DNA from: Stomoxys calcitrans
Taxonomy: Eukaryota; Arthropoda; Insecta; Diptera; Muscidae
Length of the DNA stretch: 64,000 nt
Direction of reading: 5' to 3'
NCBI RefSeq assembly: GCF_963082655.1
Contig: NC_081553.1
Location: 214,353,961-214,417,960 of the forward strand
Below, piece after piece: positions 52,945-64,000 of this stretch; position 1 is the first letter of the stretch, and each line of letters begins with the position of its first letter. The notes beneath the pieces are model-generated. The model did not search any database and was not told the origin of the DNA. It saw only the letters and a list, made by a program, of their open reading frames with translations. The translations under genes and the position numbers were made by a program.

Positions 52945-53868
52945 ACGAGAAAGTTTGGATGTAAACGAAAGGAGGAGCTGATTATCGAATCTTATATAGA
53001 CTCAAAAACGGCGGAACCGATTTTCTTGAAATTTTCACAGCTGGTGCATAATGATCCCGTGGTGAAAATAGGGTACTACATTTTTTTTATATCTAAAGGG
53101 GGGCGGACCCTCCCCCTTACCCTAATTTTCAGAAACGCCAGATCTCGAAGATGGGAGAAGCGATTTAAGCGAAATTTTGTATGCTCTTATATAGTACCCT
53201 AACAAAATAAAAAAAAAATGGGTATCCAAATTTCGGATGGGGTACCTAGGGGGGCGCCCCATCCTAAAACCCACCAAAATATATATAGACCAATAACGAC
53301 AATATGGGACTCAAATGAAAGGTATTTAGGATAAGAAAACGTATCTGACATCCAATTGTCGGACCAAGTGCTAGGGGGACCGCCCCAAGCCCCAAAACAC
53401 CCCTAAATCGGACATATTTTCCGACCATGGCAATATAGGGCTCAAATGAAAGGTATTTGCGAGTAGAATACGAATCTGATATCCAAATGTGGGGTTACGT
53501 TTCTGGGGGTCCACCCCTTTCCAAAAACACCCCCCAAACAGGGCTTATTTACTGACCATGGGAATATGGGGCTTAAATAAAAGGTATTTGAGTGTAGAAT
53601 ACGAATCTGATTTCCAAATATGGGACCAAGTGTTTGGGGGGCCGCCTCTCTCCCCAAAAAACATCCCCCAAAGGGGACAAATTTACGATCATAACAATAT
53701 GAGGCTCAAATGAAAGATCTTTGAGAGTAAAGCACGAATCTGATATCAATATTCGGGAAAAGTGTCTATGGGGCCACCCCACCCCCACAATACCACCAAA
53801 ATAGGAAGTATTTGCAATATGAGGCTCAAAAAAGAGGGTTTTTAGAGTAGAACACGAATTTTAAATCG
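52945..53868 (+). repeat. D-family tandem array (120-140-bp monomers)
   Basis: An unrelated tandem family. The leader has CTCAAAAACGGCGGAACCG, GCATAATGATCCCGTGGTG and GGGCGGACCCTCCCCC. Monomers share ATATGGGACTCAAATGAAAG and ATCTGATATCCAA, with starts near 53301, 53432, 53573, 53695 and 53815 and a GC-rich GGGGGTCCACCCC-like middle. Its inverted partner is 58263-60479. Confidence 0.8.
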
Positions 53869-54583
53869 AGGCATTGGTCTATATGGCAGCTATATCCAAA
53901 TCTGGACCGATCTGGGCCACATTGAAGAAGAACGTCGAAGAGCCTAACTAAACTCACTGTCTCAAATTTCGGCGACATTGGACAATAAATGCGCCCCTTT
54001 GTGGCCCCAAAACCTTAAACCGAGAGATCGGTCTATATGGCAGCTATATCCAAACCTGGACCGATCTGTGTCATATTGCAGAATTATGTCAAGGGGCTTA
54101 ACATAACTCACTGTCCTAAATTTGGCTAAATCGGACAATAAATGCGCTTTTTATGGGCCCAAATCCTTAAAAACCCAGCTATATCCAAATCTGATCCGAT
54201 CAGGTCCAAATTGAAGAAGGATATCGAAGGGCCTAAGACAACTCACTGTTCAAAATTTCGGCGACATCGGATAATAAATGTGGCTTTTATAGGCCTAAGA
54301 TCCTAAATCGGCGGATCGGTCTATATAGAGGCTATATCAAGATATAGTCCGATATAGCCCATCTTCGAACTTAACCTGCTGATGGACAAAAAAAAAAATC
54401 TGTGCAAAGTTTCAGCTCAATATCTCAAGTTTTAAAGATTGTAGCGTGATTTCAATAGACAGACGGACGGACGGACGGACATATCTATATCGTCTTTGAT
54501 TTTTGCGCTGATCAAGAATATATATTCCTTATAGTGTCGGAAATGGATATTTCGCCATCCTTCGGTGGTGGGTATAAAAATTG
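53869..54583 (+). mobile_element. A-family element, 5'-truncated
   Basis: Starts mid-monomer (GGTCTATATGGCAGCTATATC), has about three monomers, a GACR tract (54457-54481), a core reading GATCAAGAATATATATTCC, and the end CCTTCGGTGGTGGGTATAAAAA. The 5' AACAAGTAAAA end is replaced by the D array. Confidence 0.78.
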
Positions 54584-56673
54584 TTGGGGCTGTAAAATCT
54601 TCCATTGTGGACAGATTTGAAAATTGCTTAATAATCCCTACAAAAAAGTCCGATTGAGTTCTACAATACCTCGTCTTTTTTCGGAGGTTCGACTTTTGAT
54701 TTAACCAAGGCGCTCACATCAGCTGAAACCATTCCAAATTTTCGGTTCTATCCCACAGTGCGACATGGCTAGATCGTCTAAGACTTTTACGCCCTTTTCC
54801 TTTGGTGATGGGTATAGAAAGTAGCCACTCTATTGTTTCCCCCTAAAGGTTGAATCCCTAAGATAACCTCTAATGAAGCTATTCGGAGTGGCGCCCATAT
54901 TCCCCGACACAATTCTCAAAGTGACCTTATTAACCCTGTTCAGATTCTGTACATGCACACTACCTAATACTTGTCATAAGGTGGCTTGGGGCAACCATTA
55001 GCAGAAACTGGTCGTACATTCGGCATCAACCAGTGAACGAGCCTTAGCCTTAAACCCTATTTACACCCTATGAACTTTTGACACTAACAACAACACTTCA
55101 AAATACCAGTTTGTTATACATATTTGATAGCATTATTCAGATATGACTCTAAACCCTATTGGCCAGAGATATCGAGTGTTTCAAAAACAAACCTGACTTA
55201 TTCCAAATTTCACCACAATCAGAAAAATCCTTTTATAGGCTGTTTTTCTTAAACAATGTTAAATGATATGACTCTGTCAACCTAAGCTGCCGGGTATTAC
55301 AATAAAAATTCATTGTATGTCATCCCTAACATTAAGCTGATAAATCAGCCATATGTAATAGGTGGCGAGTTTGTGCGTGTCTGTATTTGTGTGGGCAGTA
55401 TTTGCGATACTGTGAAAATCTCAGTGAATTACAAAAACAAATCACATTAGCTCTTGTATTTATTTTCAAGTATTTGTGAGAGTTTGGTTTTAGTCGAACA
55501 ATTGGAAGCTTAAGAACTGCCATTATGGAAAATCTTCTAATAATAAGAGCAACAACAATCGCAACAACAAGCATTATAAAAGCCAAGATGTTTTTGCCAA
55601 TGTATGTGTGTGTGTGTGTTTGCTTTTTCTTTGACAATGTTTATTGTTTTTGTTTTTCTTGTACTCTAATCCAATAGATAAACATGGGAAGTAAAACCCA
55701 CACAATTCATCATTCCTGCCCATTTGTTTTGTTACATGCTTTGAAACAAAACCAAACAAAAACAAAAAGAAAGACCGAGGCACGAGTCAACAACCAATAA
55801 AACCGCCTTAAGAAATGGAATAAAAACAACAACAAGAAAATATAATCCAGCCACATGGTATATCCTTAAAAAAGAAGAGCAAGAAGTAACGATAATCAAA
55901 TTAAGCAGACAATAAAATGCCCTAAATGAAGATTATCCAGAATTGAGAGTAGAGAACTATGCTCTTACTATGATTATGGATGAGACAAAGCACGTGTTGG
56001 CAATTGATTGCATATAACTGGAAGTAATCATTCAATCGACAGCAAATTCACTAGAAACACCTTAGATGAAAACTTCCTGTAAACAACAAATCAATAAAAG
56101 GACGGTCAAAGGTCAAAAAACCAAAAGACGTTGATTAAAACCAAAACTTTCGAATAGCAGGAAGTTTAAATTATGATGAAAGTTGGGCATAGCCATAGAC
56201 TCCATTTGAGTATGTAGTGTGGATGCAGAAAGAAAGCTCCAGACTTAGTTTGAGTACGTATTAGTATGGATGCAGAGCGAAAGCTATGGAGGTTTTCAGA
56301 CTACCTGACATCCAGATAGAAACTTTAAGATAAACATTCCTGACAGAAAATATTGGGCGGAATATGCTTTTATTAAAAATGGCCAGAGCTTGGTCGTTAC
56401 CGATGATTACGAGATTGTTTTGGAAATGATATGGGGTTTCTGTTACGATGCATTTGATACGGACATGTAGTAAAGACTATCGCACCAATTAATGAATTTT
56501 CAGGGGGTAATGTGTCATTATAATAAACGCAAGTGAAATCCTGGCAAGGAATCTTCTACCAACGAAACTCAAAACTAATGGACACAGTATGGCGTTAGAA
56601 ACCCCAAATGAACTCCAGGATTGTGACATAACGCTTAAAATGTTTGTGAGTACAAACACATCAAAGAAACTTA
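54584..56673. other. non-coding, no recognised feature
   Basis: Mostly AT-rich, with a (GT)n run at 55603-55620. At 56212-56290 a GGATGCAGA-GAAAGCT stretch occurs twice about 55 bp apart. Frames lack domains. Confidence 0.5.
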
Positions 56674-57318
56674 TCAAGTAAGAGCGTGCTTAGTTCGGCC
56701 TGATCTTATATCTTATATACCCTTCACCATGGATCGCATTTGTCGCGTTCTATGCGCGGTATCTCTTTTTAGGCAAACAAAGAATACTGAATAAGAACTG
56801 TTATGTTATTGGAGCTATATCAAGTTATGGTCCGATTGGGACCACTTGAACATTGTAGAAGTCATTAATATTTCAGTTCATTCGGATAAGAATTGCGCTT
56901 TGTAGGGGTTGAAGAAGCAAAATCGGGAGATAGATTCATATGGGAGCTGTAACAAGCTATTAATCGATTCAGACCATATTAGACACGTATGTTGAAGGTC
57001 ATAAGAGAAGCCGTTGTAAAAAATGTTTGCCAAATCGGATGAGAATTGCGCTCTCTATTGGCATAAGAAGTCAAAATCCAAGATCGGTTTATATGGCAGC
57101 TATATCAAAACATGGACCGATTTGGCCCATCTACAATCCCAACCGACCTACACTAATAAAAAGTATTTGTGCAAAATTTCAAGCGCCTATCTTTACTCCT
57201 TCGAAAGTAAGCGTGCTTTCGACATACAGACGGACGGACAGACGGACGGACATGGCTAGATCGACTTAAAATATCACAACGATCAAGAATATATGTACTT
57301 TAATACCTTAATTCATTA
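56674..57318 (+). mobile_element. B-family element with deletions, 3' end replaced by A sequence
   Basis: Starts TCAAGTAAGAGCGTGCTTAG, with the terminal palindrome degraded (TTCGGCCTGATC), CACCATGGATCGCATTTGTCG, about two B monomers, a GACR tract (57229-57250) and ATCAAGAATATATGTACTTT, then A monomers instead of the B terminus. Confidence 0.68.
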
Positions 57319-58262
57319 TTTCGAGAGATTGGTCTATATGGCAGCTATATCCAAAACTGGACCTATTTGGGCCAAGTGGCAAATTTCAGCGAAATCGGAC
57401 AATAAATACGCCTTTTTTGGGCCCAAAACCTTATACCGAGAGATCAGTCTATATGGCAGCTATATCCAAATCTGGACTAATCTGAGACAAACTGAACAGG
57501 AATGTCGAAGGGCCCAACACAACACACTGCCCCAAATTTCGGCAACATCGGACAATAATTACGCCTTTAATGGGGCCAAGACTTTTAATCGAGATATCGG
57601 TCTATATAGCAGTTATATGCAAATCTTGATCGATCTAGACCAAATTGCAGAAATATGTAGAGGGGCTTAACCTAACTCACTGACCCAAATTTTGGTGTCA
57701 TCGGACAAAATGCGCCTAAAAATGGGCCAAAGGTCCTAACACAACTCACTGTCCCATATTTGAGCAAAATCGGATAATAAATATGGCTTTTATGGGCCTA
57801 AGACCCCAAATCGGCGGATCGGTCTATATGGGGGCTATATCAAGATATAGTCCGGTATAGCCCATTTTCGAACTTAACCTGCTTATGGACAAGAAAAAAA
57901 GCTGTGCCAAAGTTTCAGCTCTATATCTCTATTTGTAAAGACTGTAGTATGATTTCAACAGACTGGCGGTCGGACATGGCTAGATCGTCTTAGATCTTTA
58001 CGCTGATAAAGAATATATTGGGTTGCCCAAAAAGTAATTGCGGATTTTTTAAAAGAAAGTAAATGCATTTTTAATAAAACTTAGAATGAACTTTAATCAA
58101 ATATACTTTTTTTACACTTTTTTTCTAAAGCAAGCTAAAAGTAACAGCTGATAACTGACAGAAGAAAGAATGCAATTACAGAGTCACAAGCTGTGAAAAA
58201 ATTTGTCAACGCCGACTATATGAAAAATCCGCAATTACTTTTTGGACAACCCATATATACTT
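57319..58262 (+). mobile_element. A-family fragment with a MITE
   Basis: Starts mid-monomer, has about four A monomers, a CAGACTGGCGGTCGGACATGG remnant of the GACR tract, and a core stopping at AAAGAATATATA, where a MITE (58018-58253) is inserted. TATATACTT follows, then D sequence; the terminus is lost. Confidence 0.72.
58018..58253 (+). mobile_element. mariner-like MITE, copy 8
   Basis: 236-bp copy with TA on each side (58016-58017, 58254-58255). The last TIR base is missing (GGACAACCCA). Inserted in the TATATATA core of an A element, the same sort of site as copy 3. Confidence 0.9.
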
Positions 58263-60479
58263 GACTAGCTAACCTGGGCCCGCTCCGCTGCGCCTTCTTT
58301 TTATTTATATGGAACAAAATTTTCCTTTGAAAATTTATTTTTGACAATTAAAGAGCTTTTAGTGAAATACCATGCCACGAAGACAGTGTACCGCTTGACT
58401 AACAGTTTAACAATGTAAGTTCCTTTATCTGAATCCCATATGGTATTTATTGGTCAACGAATTTAAGTTTGGATGTAAGGTGTACTCCATTTTTAAAATA
58501 CTTTATTTCAGCCCGATATTCTCATGTTTTCTCTGATTTAGGGGTGTTTTCGGGGGTGAGGTGGTCCCCCAGACACTTGGCCCTGAAAAAATATCACCAT
58601 CGTGCTCTTCTTTCAAATACAATTAATTTCAACCCCATATTGTCATTGGCTTAAGAAAAGTTTACAGGATGAGGCATCCCCCAAAAAAATGGCCCCGAAA
58701 GAGGTTATCAAATTTGGTTTCTACTCTCAAATTCCTTTCGCTTGAGCCCCATATTGGTATGGTCGAAAAATGTTATCCCTTTGGGGGTGTTTTGGGGAAG
58801 GGGTGATGCCTTAAATACATGGTTCTAAATTTGGATATCAAGTTCGTACTTTATTCCCAAATACCTTGATTTGAGCCCCATATTGCGATGGTCAGTAAAA
58901 AATTGCTGGTTGTGGGGTATTTTGGAAAAGGTGTATTCCCCCAGAAAATTGGTGCCAAAAATGGTTTCAATTCTGGCTTTACCCCCCCAATACCATCCAT
59001 TTAAGTTCCACATTGACATGGTCGGTAAATATGACCGATTTAGGAGTGTTTTGGGGATTGGGGTGGTCCCCCAAAAACTAAGCCCGGAAAATATATCAGC
59101 AACATGCTCTATTCTCATATATCCATATATAATTTATTTGAACCCCATATTGCCATTGGCCTCAAAATTGAATATCAAATTCGTTTTCTAATCTCATTTA
59201 AACTCCTTATTGCAAAAGTCAGCAAATATGTCCGGTTTAGGGTATTGGCCCTAAAAACTATAAATATATAGTTCCACTCTCTTTAAGACCCAAATTGTCT
59301 TGGTGAGCAAAAAAGTCCTATTTGGGGGTTGTTATGGTGGTGGGACGTCCCCTAGACAGTTGGTCCCGAATGTTGATATCAAATATGTGTCGATGTCTAC
59401 TCCCAAATACCATTAATTTGTGCCCCATATTTCCATAGTCGACAAACATGACCGGCTTGGGGGGTGTTTTGGGGGATGGGCGGCCACTCAATGAGTTGGC
59501 CTTGAAAATATATATCGGATTCGTTGTCTACTCTAAAAACCCTCTTAGTTGAGTCTCATATTGCAATAGTCGGGAAATACTTACTATTTTGGTGGTGTTG
59601 TGGGGGTGGGGAGGCCCCATAGATACTTTTCCCGAATCTGATATCAATATTCGGGAAAAGTGTCTATGGGGCAACCCCACACCCATAACACCACCCAAAT
59701 AGTAAGTATTTGCTGACTATTGCAATGAGCCCCATATTGCTATGGTCGTAAATTTGTTCCCTTTGGGGGATATTTTTGGGGAGAAGCGGCCCCCAAACAC
59801 TTGGTCCCATATTTGGATATCCGATTCGTATTCTACACTCAAATACCTCCCATTTAAGCCCCATATTCCCATCGTCTGTAAATAAGTCCTGTTTGGGGGG
59901 TGTTTTGGGAAAGGGGTGGACCCCCAGAAACGTGGTCCCTCATTTGGATATAAGATTCATATTCTACTCGCAAATACCTTTCATTTGTGTCCCATATTGC
60001 CATGGTCGGTACATATGCCCGATTTAGGGGTGTTTTGGGGGTTGGGGTGGTCCCCCTAATACTTGGTCCGACAATTGGATATCTGATAAGTTTTCTTATC
60101 CTAAATACCTTTCATTTGAGTCCCATATTGTCGTGATTGGTCTAAATATATATTTGGTAGGTTTTAGGATGAGGCGGTCCCCCTAGGCGCCCCATCCGAA
60201 ATTTGGATACCAAATTCTTTTTTACTATATAAGAGTACACAAAATTTCGCTTAAATCGCACTACACATCTCCGAGTTCTGGCGTCTCTGAAAATTAAGGT
60301 AAGGGGGAGGGTCCGCCCCGCTCCTTCAGATATCAAAAAATTTAGTGACCTATTTTCACCACGGGATCATTATGCACCTGTGCATCTGAGAAAATGTCAA
60401 GAAAATCGGTTCAGCCGTTTCTGAGTCTATAAGGAACACACAAACAAACAAACAAATCTACAAACGAACACAAATTGAT
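58263..60479 (-). repeat. D-family element, long inverted copy
   Basis: Starts GACTAGCTAACCTGGGCCCG, followed by CTCCGCTGCGCCTTC, then about 14 monomers (AATACCTTTCATTTGAGTCC, CCATATTGCCATGGTC, GGGTGTTTTGGG, GTGGTCCCCC) and the end AATCGGTTCAGCCGTTTCTG followed by ACACACAAACAAACAAAC. Termini of this style occur in other insect repeats, but I cannot name the class. It contains the palindrome at 59561-59726. Confidence 0.8.
59561..59726. repeat. ~165-bp palindrome inside a D array
   Basis: TTGCAATAGTC, AAATACTTACTATTTTGGTG, CCCCATAGATACTTTTCCCG on the left reappear complemented on the right (CGGGAAAAGTGTCTATGGGG, CACCCAAATAGTAAGTATTT, GACTATTGCAA) around a centre near 59643. Arms are about 80 bp with a few mismatches. 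Confidence 0.85.
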
Positions 60480-62219
60480 ATTTATACCCTCCACCATAAG
60501 ATGGGGGTATACTAATTTCGTCATTCTGTTTGTAACTACTCGAAATATTCGTCTGAGACCCCATAAAGTATATATATTCTTGATCGTCATGACATTTTAT
60601 GTCGATCCAGCCATGTCCGTCCGTCTGTCCGTCCGTCCGTCCATCTGTCTGTCGAAAGCACGCTAACTTTCGAAGGAGTAAAAGCCAGCCGCTTGAAATT
60701 TTACAAAAATACTTCTTATTAGCGTAGGTCGTTTGGGATTGTAAATGGGCCATATCGGTCCATGTTTTGATATAGCTGCCATATAAACCGATCTTGGGTC
60801 TTGATTTCTTGAGCCTCTAGAGAGCGCAATTCTCATCCCATTGGAATGAAATTTTGCACGACGTGTTTCGTAATGACTTTCAACAACTGTGCCAAGTATG
60901 GTTCAAATCGGTCTATAACCTGATATAGCTGCCATATAAACCGATCTTGGGTCTTGACTTCTTGAGCCTCTAGAGGGCGCAATTCTTATCCGATTGGAAT
61001 TAAATTTTCGAAGATGTGTTTCTCTATGACTTCTAACAACTGTGCCAAGTATGGTTCAAATCGGTTCATAAACTGATATAGCTGCCATATAAACCGATCT
61101 TGGGTCTTGACTTCTTAAGCCTCTAGAGAGCGCAGTTCTCATCCCATTGGAATGAAATTTTGCACGACGTGTTTCGCTATGACTTTCAACAACTGTGCCA
61201 AGTATGGTTTAAATCGGTTCATAAACTGATATAGCTGCCATATAAACCGATCTGGGGTCTTGACTTCTTGAGCCTCTAGAGTGCGAAATTTTTATCCGAT
61301 TTGAATTAAATTTTTCACGACGTGTTTCGCTATGACTTACAACAACTGTGCCAAATATGGTTCATATGGGTCCATAACCTGATATAGCTGCCATATAAAC
61401 CTATCTGGGGTCTTGATTTCTTGAGCCTCTAGAGAGCGCAATTCTCATCCCATTGGAATGAAATTTTGCACGACGTGTTTCGCTATGACTTCCAACAACG
61501 GGGCTAAGTTAGGTTTAAATCGGTCCATAACCTGATATAGCTGTCATATAAACCGATCTTGGGTCTTGACTTCTTGAGCATCTAGAGGGCGCAATTTTTA
61601 TCCAATTGGGATGAAATTTCGATATAGCTGTCATATAAACCGATCTTGGGTCTTGACTTCTTAAGCCTCTAAAGGGCGCAATTCTTATCCTATTTAGCTG
61701 AAATTTTGCATGAGGTGTTTTGTTATCTCTTCAAACAACTGTGCCAAGTATGGTTGTAATCGGCCCAGAACCTGATATAGCTGCCATATAAACCGATCTT
61801 GGGTCTGGACTTCTTGAGCCTCTAGAGGGCGCATTTATCATCCGATTTGGCAGAAATTTTGTACAACACCTTCTCTCATGACCCTCAACATACGTGTCTA
61901 ATATGGTCTGAATCGATCAATAGCTTGATACAGCTCCCATATAAACCTATCTCCCGATTTTGTTTCTTGAGCCCCTACAAGGTGCAATTCTTATCCGAAT
62001 GAACTGAAATCTTACGCAATGACTTCTACAATGTTCAGCATGCATTTATCGTCCGAATCAAACTATAACTTGATATAGCTCCAATAGCATAACAGTTCTT
62101 ATTCAATATTCTTTGTTTGCCTAAAGAGGGATACCGCTCATAGAACTCGACAAATGCGATCCATGGTGTAGGGTATATAAGATTCGGCGCGGCCGAACTT
62201 AGCACGCTCTTACTTGTTT
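60480..62219 (-). mobile_element. B-family element, reverse, full length
   Basis: Left end TTTATACCCTCCACCATAAG, core CCCATAAAGTATATATATTC, GTCY tract (60614-60655), about eight B monomers, then CGATCCATGGTGTAGGGTA, TTCGGCGCGGCCGAA and GCACGCTCTTACTTGTT. The terminal stem is changed (GGTGTAGGG instead of GGTGGAGGG). The left end abuts the CAAAC-repeat end of a D element. Confidence 0.82.
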
Positions 62220-63356
62220 TTATTAATTTCTCTACACATTAAATTTTTTGATTTTTTTCTCCAAAGGCAAAGAATTTAAGACTATCGTAAGTAGCTTGTG
62301 TGCACCATTTCCATGCTTGCACCTAGAATGATTTCTTGCAACAATAGCTCACATAGGGAGTTCCTTGCAGATGTTAAGCAGGAGTCAAACTGTTATCATC
62401 CCACATTGGCTCAATTCTAATCCCCCGCATTTTCTTGGGGTGTAAATATAGCTCAAGTGGTTGAAATATGTTTTAGTGTCTCTCTGAAACAAAAAGCAGA
62501 GCATTGAGCTGCTTGCTCATAGTTCTGGCGTTGAGTAAAAGTCCAAAGAAGCAACAAAAACACAATCGGTGAAGTGTATGTACAATGAATTGAGGTGAAG
62601 TGGCATGATGGCTTTCATTCATCACTTTGGCATAGAGCTCCGAGCTTTGGGTTTAGCTCTTGGGTATAGATGTGTGACTGGAGGTGCAAATGTTGGGAGA
62701 GAAGCGTATAGTCCGCCAGCCTACACAAAATGGAGCAAATGAAGAAAAAGTTGTTGCCACAGCTCATGACCAAAAATGACAACGGCAAATGCCAAAATGA
62801 AGGCAGTAATGCTGCCAACTAACCCCACACAAACACTCACACACACACACACACATACGCCAAGCCACCAATGAAGCTAAGGCGATGATCTGCCTACGAT
62901 CAGTTTAGAAGCTCCCCGCCCCATACTTGTCGCCCCTCTTCAGCTTAGCTCTCAAAAAAGCATCGACAAAAAAACAAAGTGGCAAAAGAAAAAATCCATT
63001 TACACAGAAAAGATAAAACCAAAATCGCACTCCATCTGAGCGCGCGCGTTTAAGAGAAGAAACTGTGGAAAAGAAAATTTTTTTCTTGAATGAATTTTAA
63101 CAATCCATAAGCATTTTGTTTCATTTCAACGGCGCTCTAGGTAACTCGTGAAACGTGGTCATGTTGCGAAAATAAAAACGGAAGTGAAAACCTAAAAAAA
63201 CCGCAAAAGAACGGTGGCAGCAAAGAATCTTTGTTTCGAAAAAAAAAAATCAAAATAATTAAAAAACGAAAAAAGACTTCCGGCCGGCTAAATAAACGAT
63301 TTGAAAATGTTGCGTAATTGAAGTGAAGCTGAATTCAGAGCAATCGCAATACCGGT
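62220..63356. other. non-coding, probably host DNA
   Basis: A (CA)n run lies at 62830-62853 and GCGCGCGCG at 63042. Bases 63160-63300 (AAAATAAAAACGGAAGTGAAA and following) are A-rich and could be leader (5' UTR) sequence. No coding exon is recognised. Confidence 0.45.
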
Positions 63357-63520
63357 TATCGATAAGTCATCGATGATGCGACCACACAATCGTTGATGAT
63401 CTTCTCTGACTTGCTCTTTATTGAGTAGTGACACATGTGCGGGAAAGAGATGGATATTGAAGGCTATCGATAAACAAGATGCACCTTTTTTTTTTGGCAA
63501 GGGTGACAGCAGCTGATATG
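63357..63520. promoter_or_regulatory. candidate TATA-less promoter with two DRE motifs
   Basis: TATCGATA occurs at 63357-63364 and 63465-63472; in Drosophila this 8-mer is the DRE core bound by DREF/BEAF-32 and typifies housekeeping promoters. An E-box CAGCTG (in CAGCAGCTGATA) is near 63511. The motifs are palindromic, so direction is unknown. No exon is visible on either side. Confidence 0.45.
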
Positions 63521-63620
63521 GTGTTGCTTAACTTGAAACCTGTTTTAGTGTTCAAATCTTTTTAAAAAATCTTTAAACAAATTTAAAAAAAAATCAAAGT
63601 GGTAGAAGTTGTAGTATACT

Positions 63621-63822
63621 CGGTGAATGAACACATTTCGAACCGAACACTGATTTTGGTAATAAAATTTAATGATTTGCAAGCGTTGCTCGTTAGTAAG
63701 TCTATTCATGATGAAATGTCAAAGCATACTGAGCATCTTTCTCTTTGACACCATGTCTGAAATCCCACGTGATCTGTCAAATACTAATGCATGAAAATCC
63801 TAACCTCAAAAAAATCACCCTT
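63621..63822 (+). mobile_element. Tc1/mariner-type element, solo right arm (copy 3)
   Basis: Only the right inverted arm (CGGTGAATGAACACATTTCG to AAAAAAATCACCCTT) remains, followed by TA (63823-63824). The left arm and centre are absent. It starts exactly at the inner end of the arm as defined by copy 2. It sits beside the 3' core of an A element. Confidence 0.85.
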
Positions 63823-63824
63823 TA

Positions 63825-63921
63825 TATACTTTATAGGGTCGGAAATGGTTAATTCGATATGTTGCAAACTGAATGACAAAATGAATATGCCCCCATCCTT
63901 CGGTGGTGGGTATAAAAATAA
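63825..63921 (+). mobile_element. A-family 3' end, solo
   Basis: TATACTTTATAGGGTCGGAAA, GAATGACAAAATGAATATGC, CCATCCTTCGGTGGTGGG and TATAAAAATA. Only the terminal ~95 bp remain, directly after the Tc1-like arm, which inserted in the TATATA core. Confidence 0.8.
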
Positions 63922-64000
63922 AATTTTAAGTTAGGAATTCCCTGCTACTTACAAAATCTCAAACTGTTTCCAATACCACTCCCCTAAGTTGGTTCATATC
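63922..64000. other. non-coding to window edge
   Basis: No recognised feature in the last 79 bases. Confidence 0.4.

Overview
The window is AT-rich intergenic or intronic DNA of a higher fly. Muscid or other calyptrate flies are the best fit, because of tRNA-derived fly SINEs, many tandem 153-bp repeats with (GTCY)n tracts and the mini-me-like core, and mariner/Tc1 and gypsy relics. The genus cannot be fixed from sequence alone. I recognise no host protein-coding gene. Nearly everything that can be named is a mobile element, a relic of one, or a satellite.

The centrepiece (25536-31974) is an intact Ty3/gypsy LTR retrotransposon. It has 640-bp LTRs differing at one position, an ATAT target duplication, a tRNA-Leu-like primer site, gag, pol and a polypurine tract. 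Gag and pol are joined by a textbook -1 frameshift signal: GGGAAAC, a 7-nt spacer and an H-type pseudoknot that I can draw base by base. Pol carries protease, RT, RNase H and a DD35E integrase.

Around it, much of the window is three related families of non-coding elements, here called A, B and C, with a fourth unrelated tandem family D. A, B and C share ends (AACAAGTAAAA next to a GTTCGGCC palindrome; GGGTATAAAAAT at the other end), an internal 153-bp tandem array and a GTCY microsatellite with a mini-me-like core. They look like non-autonomous rolling-circle (DINE-1/Helentron-like) elements, but that class is inference. They are nested in each other, in non-LTR retrotransposon relics and next to SINE heads.

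Eight copies of a ~237-bp mariner-like MITE (TIR starting TTGGGTTGCCC, TA duplications) and three copies of a Tc1/mariner-type element with ~200-bp inverted ends are scattered in or near these elements. One MITE has shrunk to a 57-bp palindrome.

Left to right: A, B and C elements with MITEs and a Tc1-like copy (1-7500); a second Tc1-like copy, then a minus-strand non-LTR relic split by an A element (8628-12770); a plus-strand non-LTR relic split by a B element (14431-18060); A elements with a SINE-in-SINE (19021-23118); a foldback structure (24363-24915); a B element split by the gypsy element, followed by A-in-A nesting (24944-35605); B and inverted A elements (36903-39882); a 2.1-kb (TCTGTCTATCCCTCTG)n satellite (40230-42290); mariner and non-LTR fragments; a 2.6-kb 29-bp minisatellite (44434-47010); a long B array (48374-50640); inverted D arrays (52945-53868, 58263-60479); and, near the right edge, two perfect DRE motifs (TATCGATA), the only hint of a host promoter.
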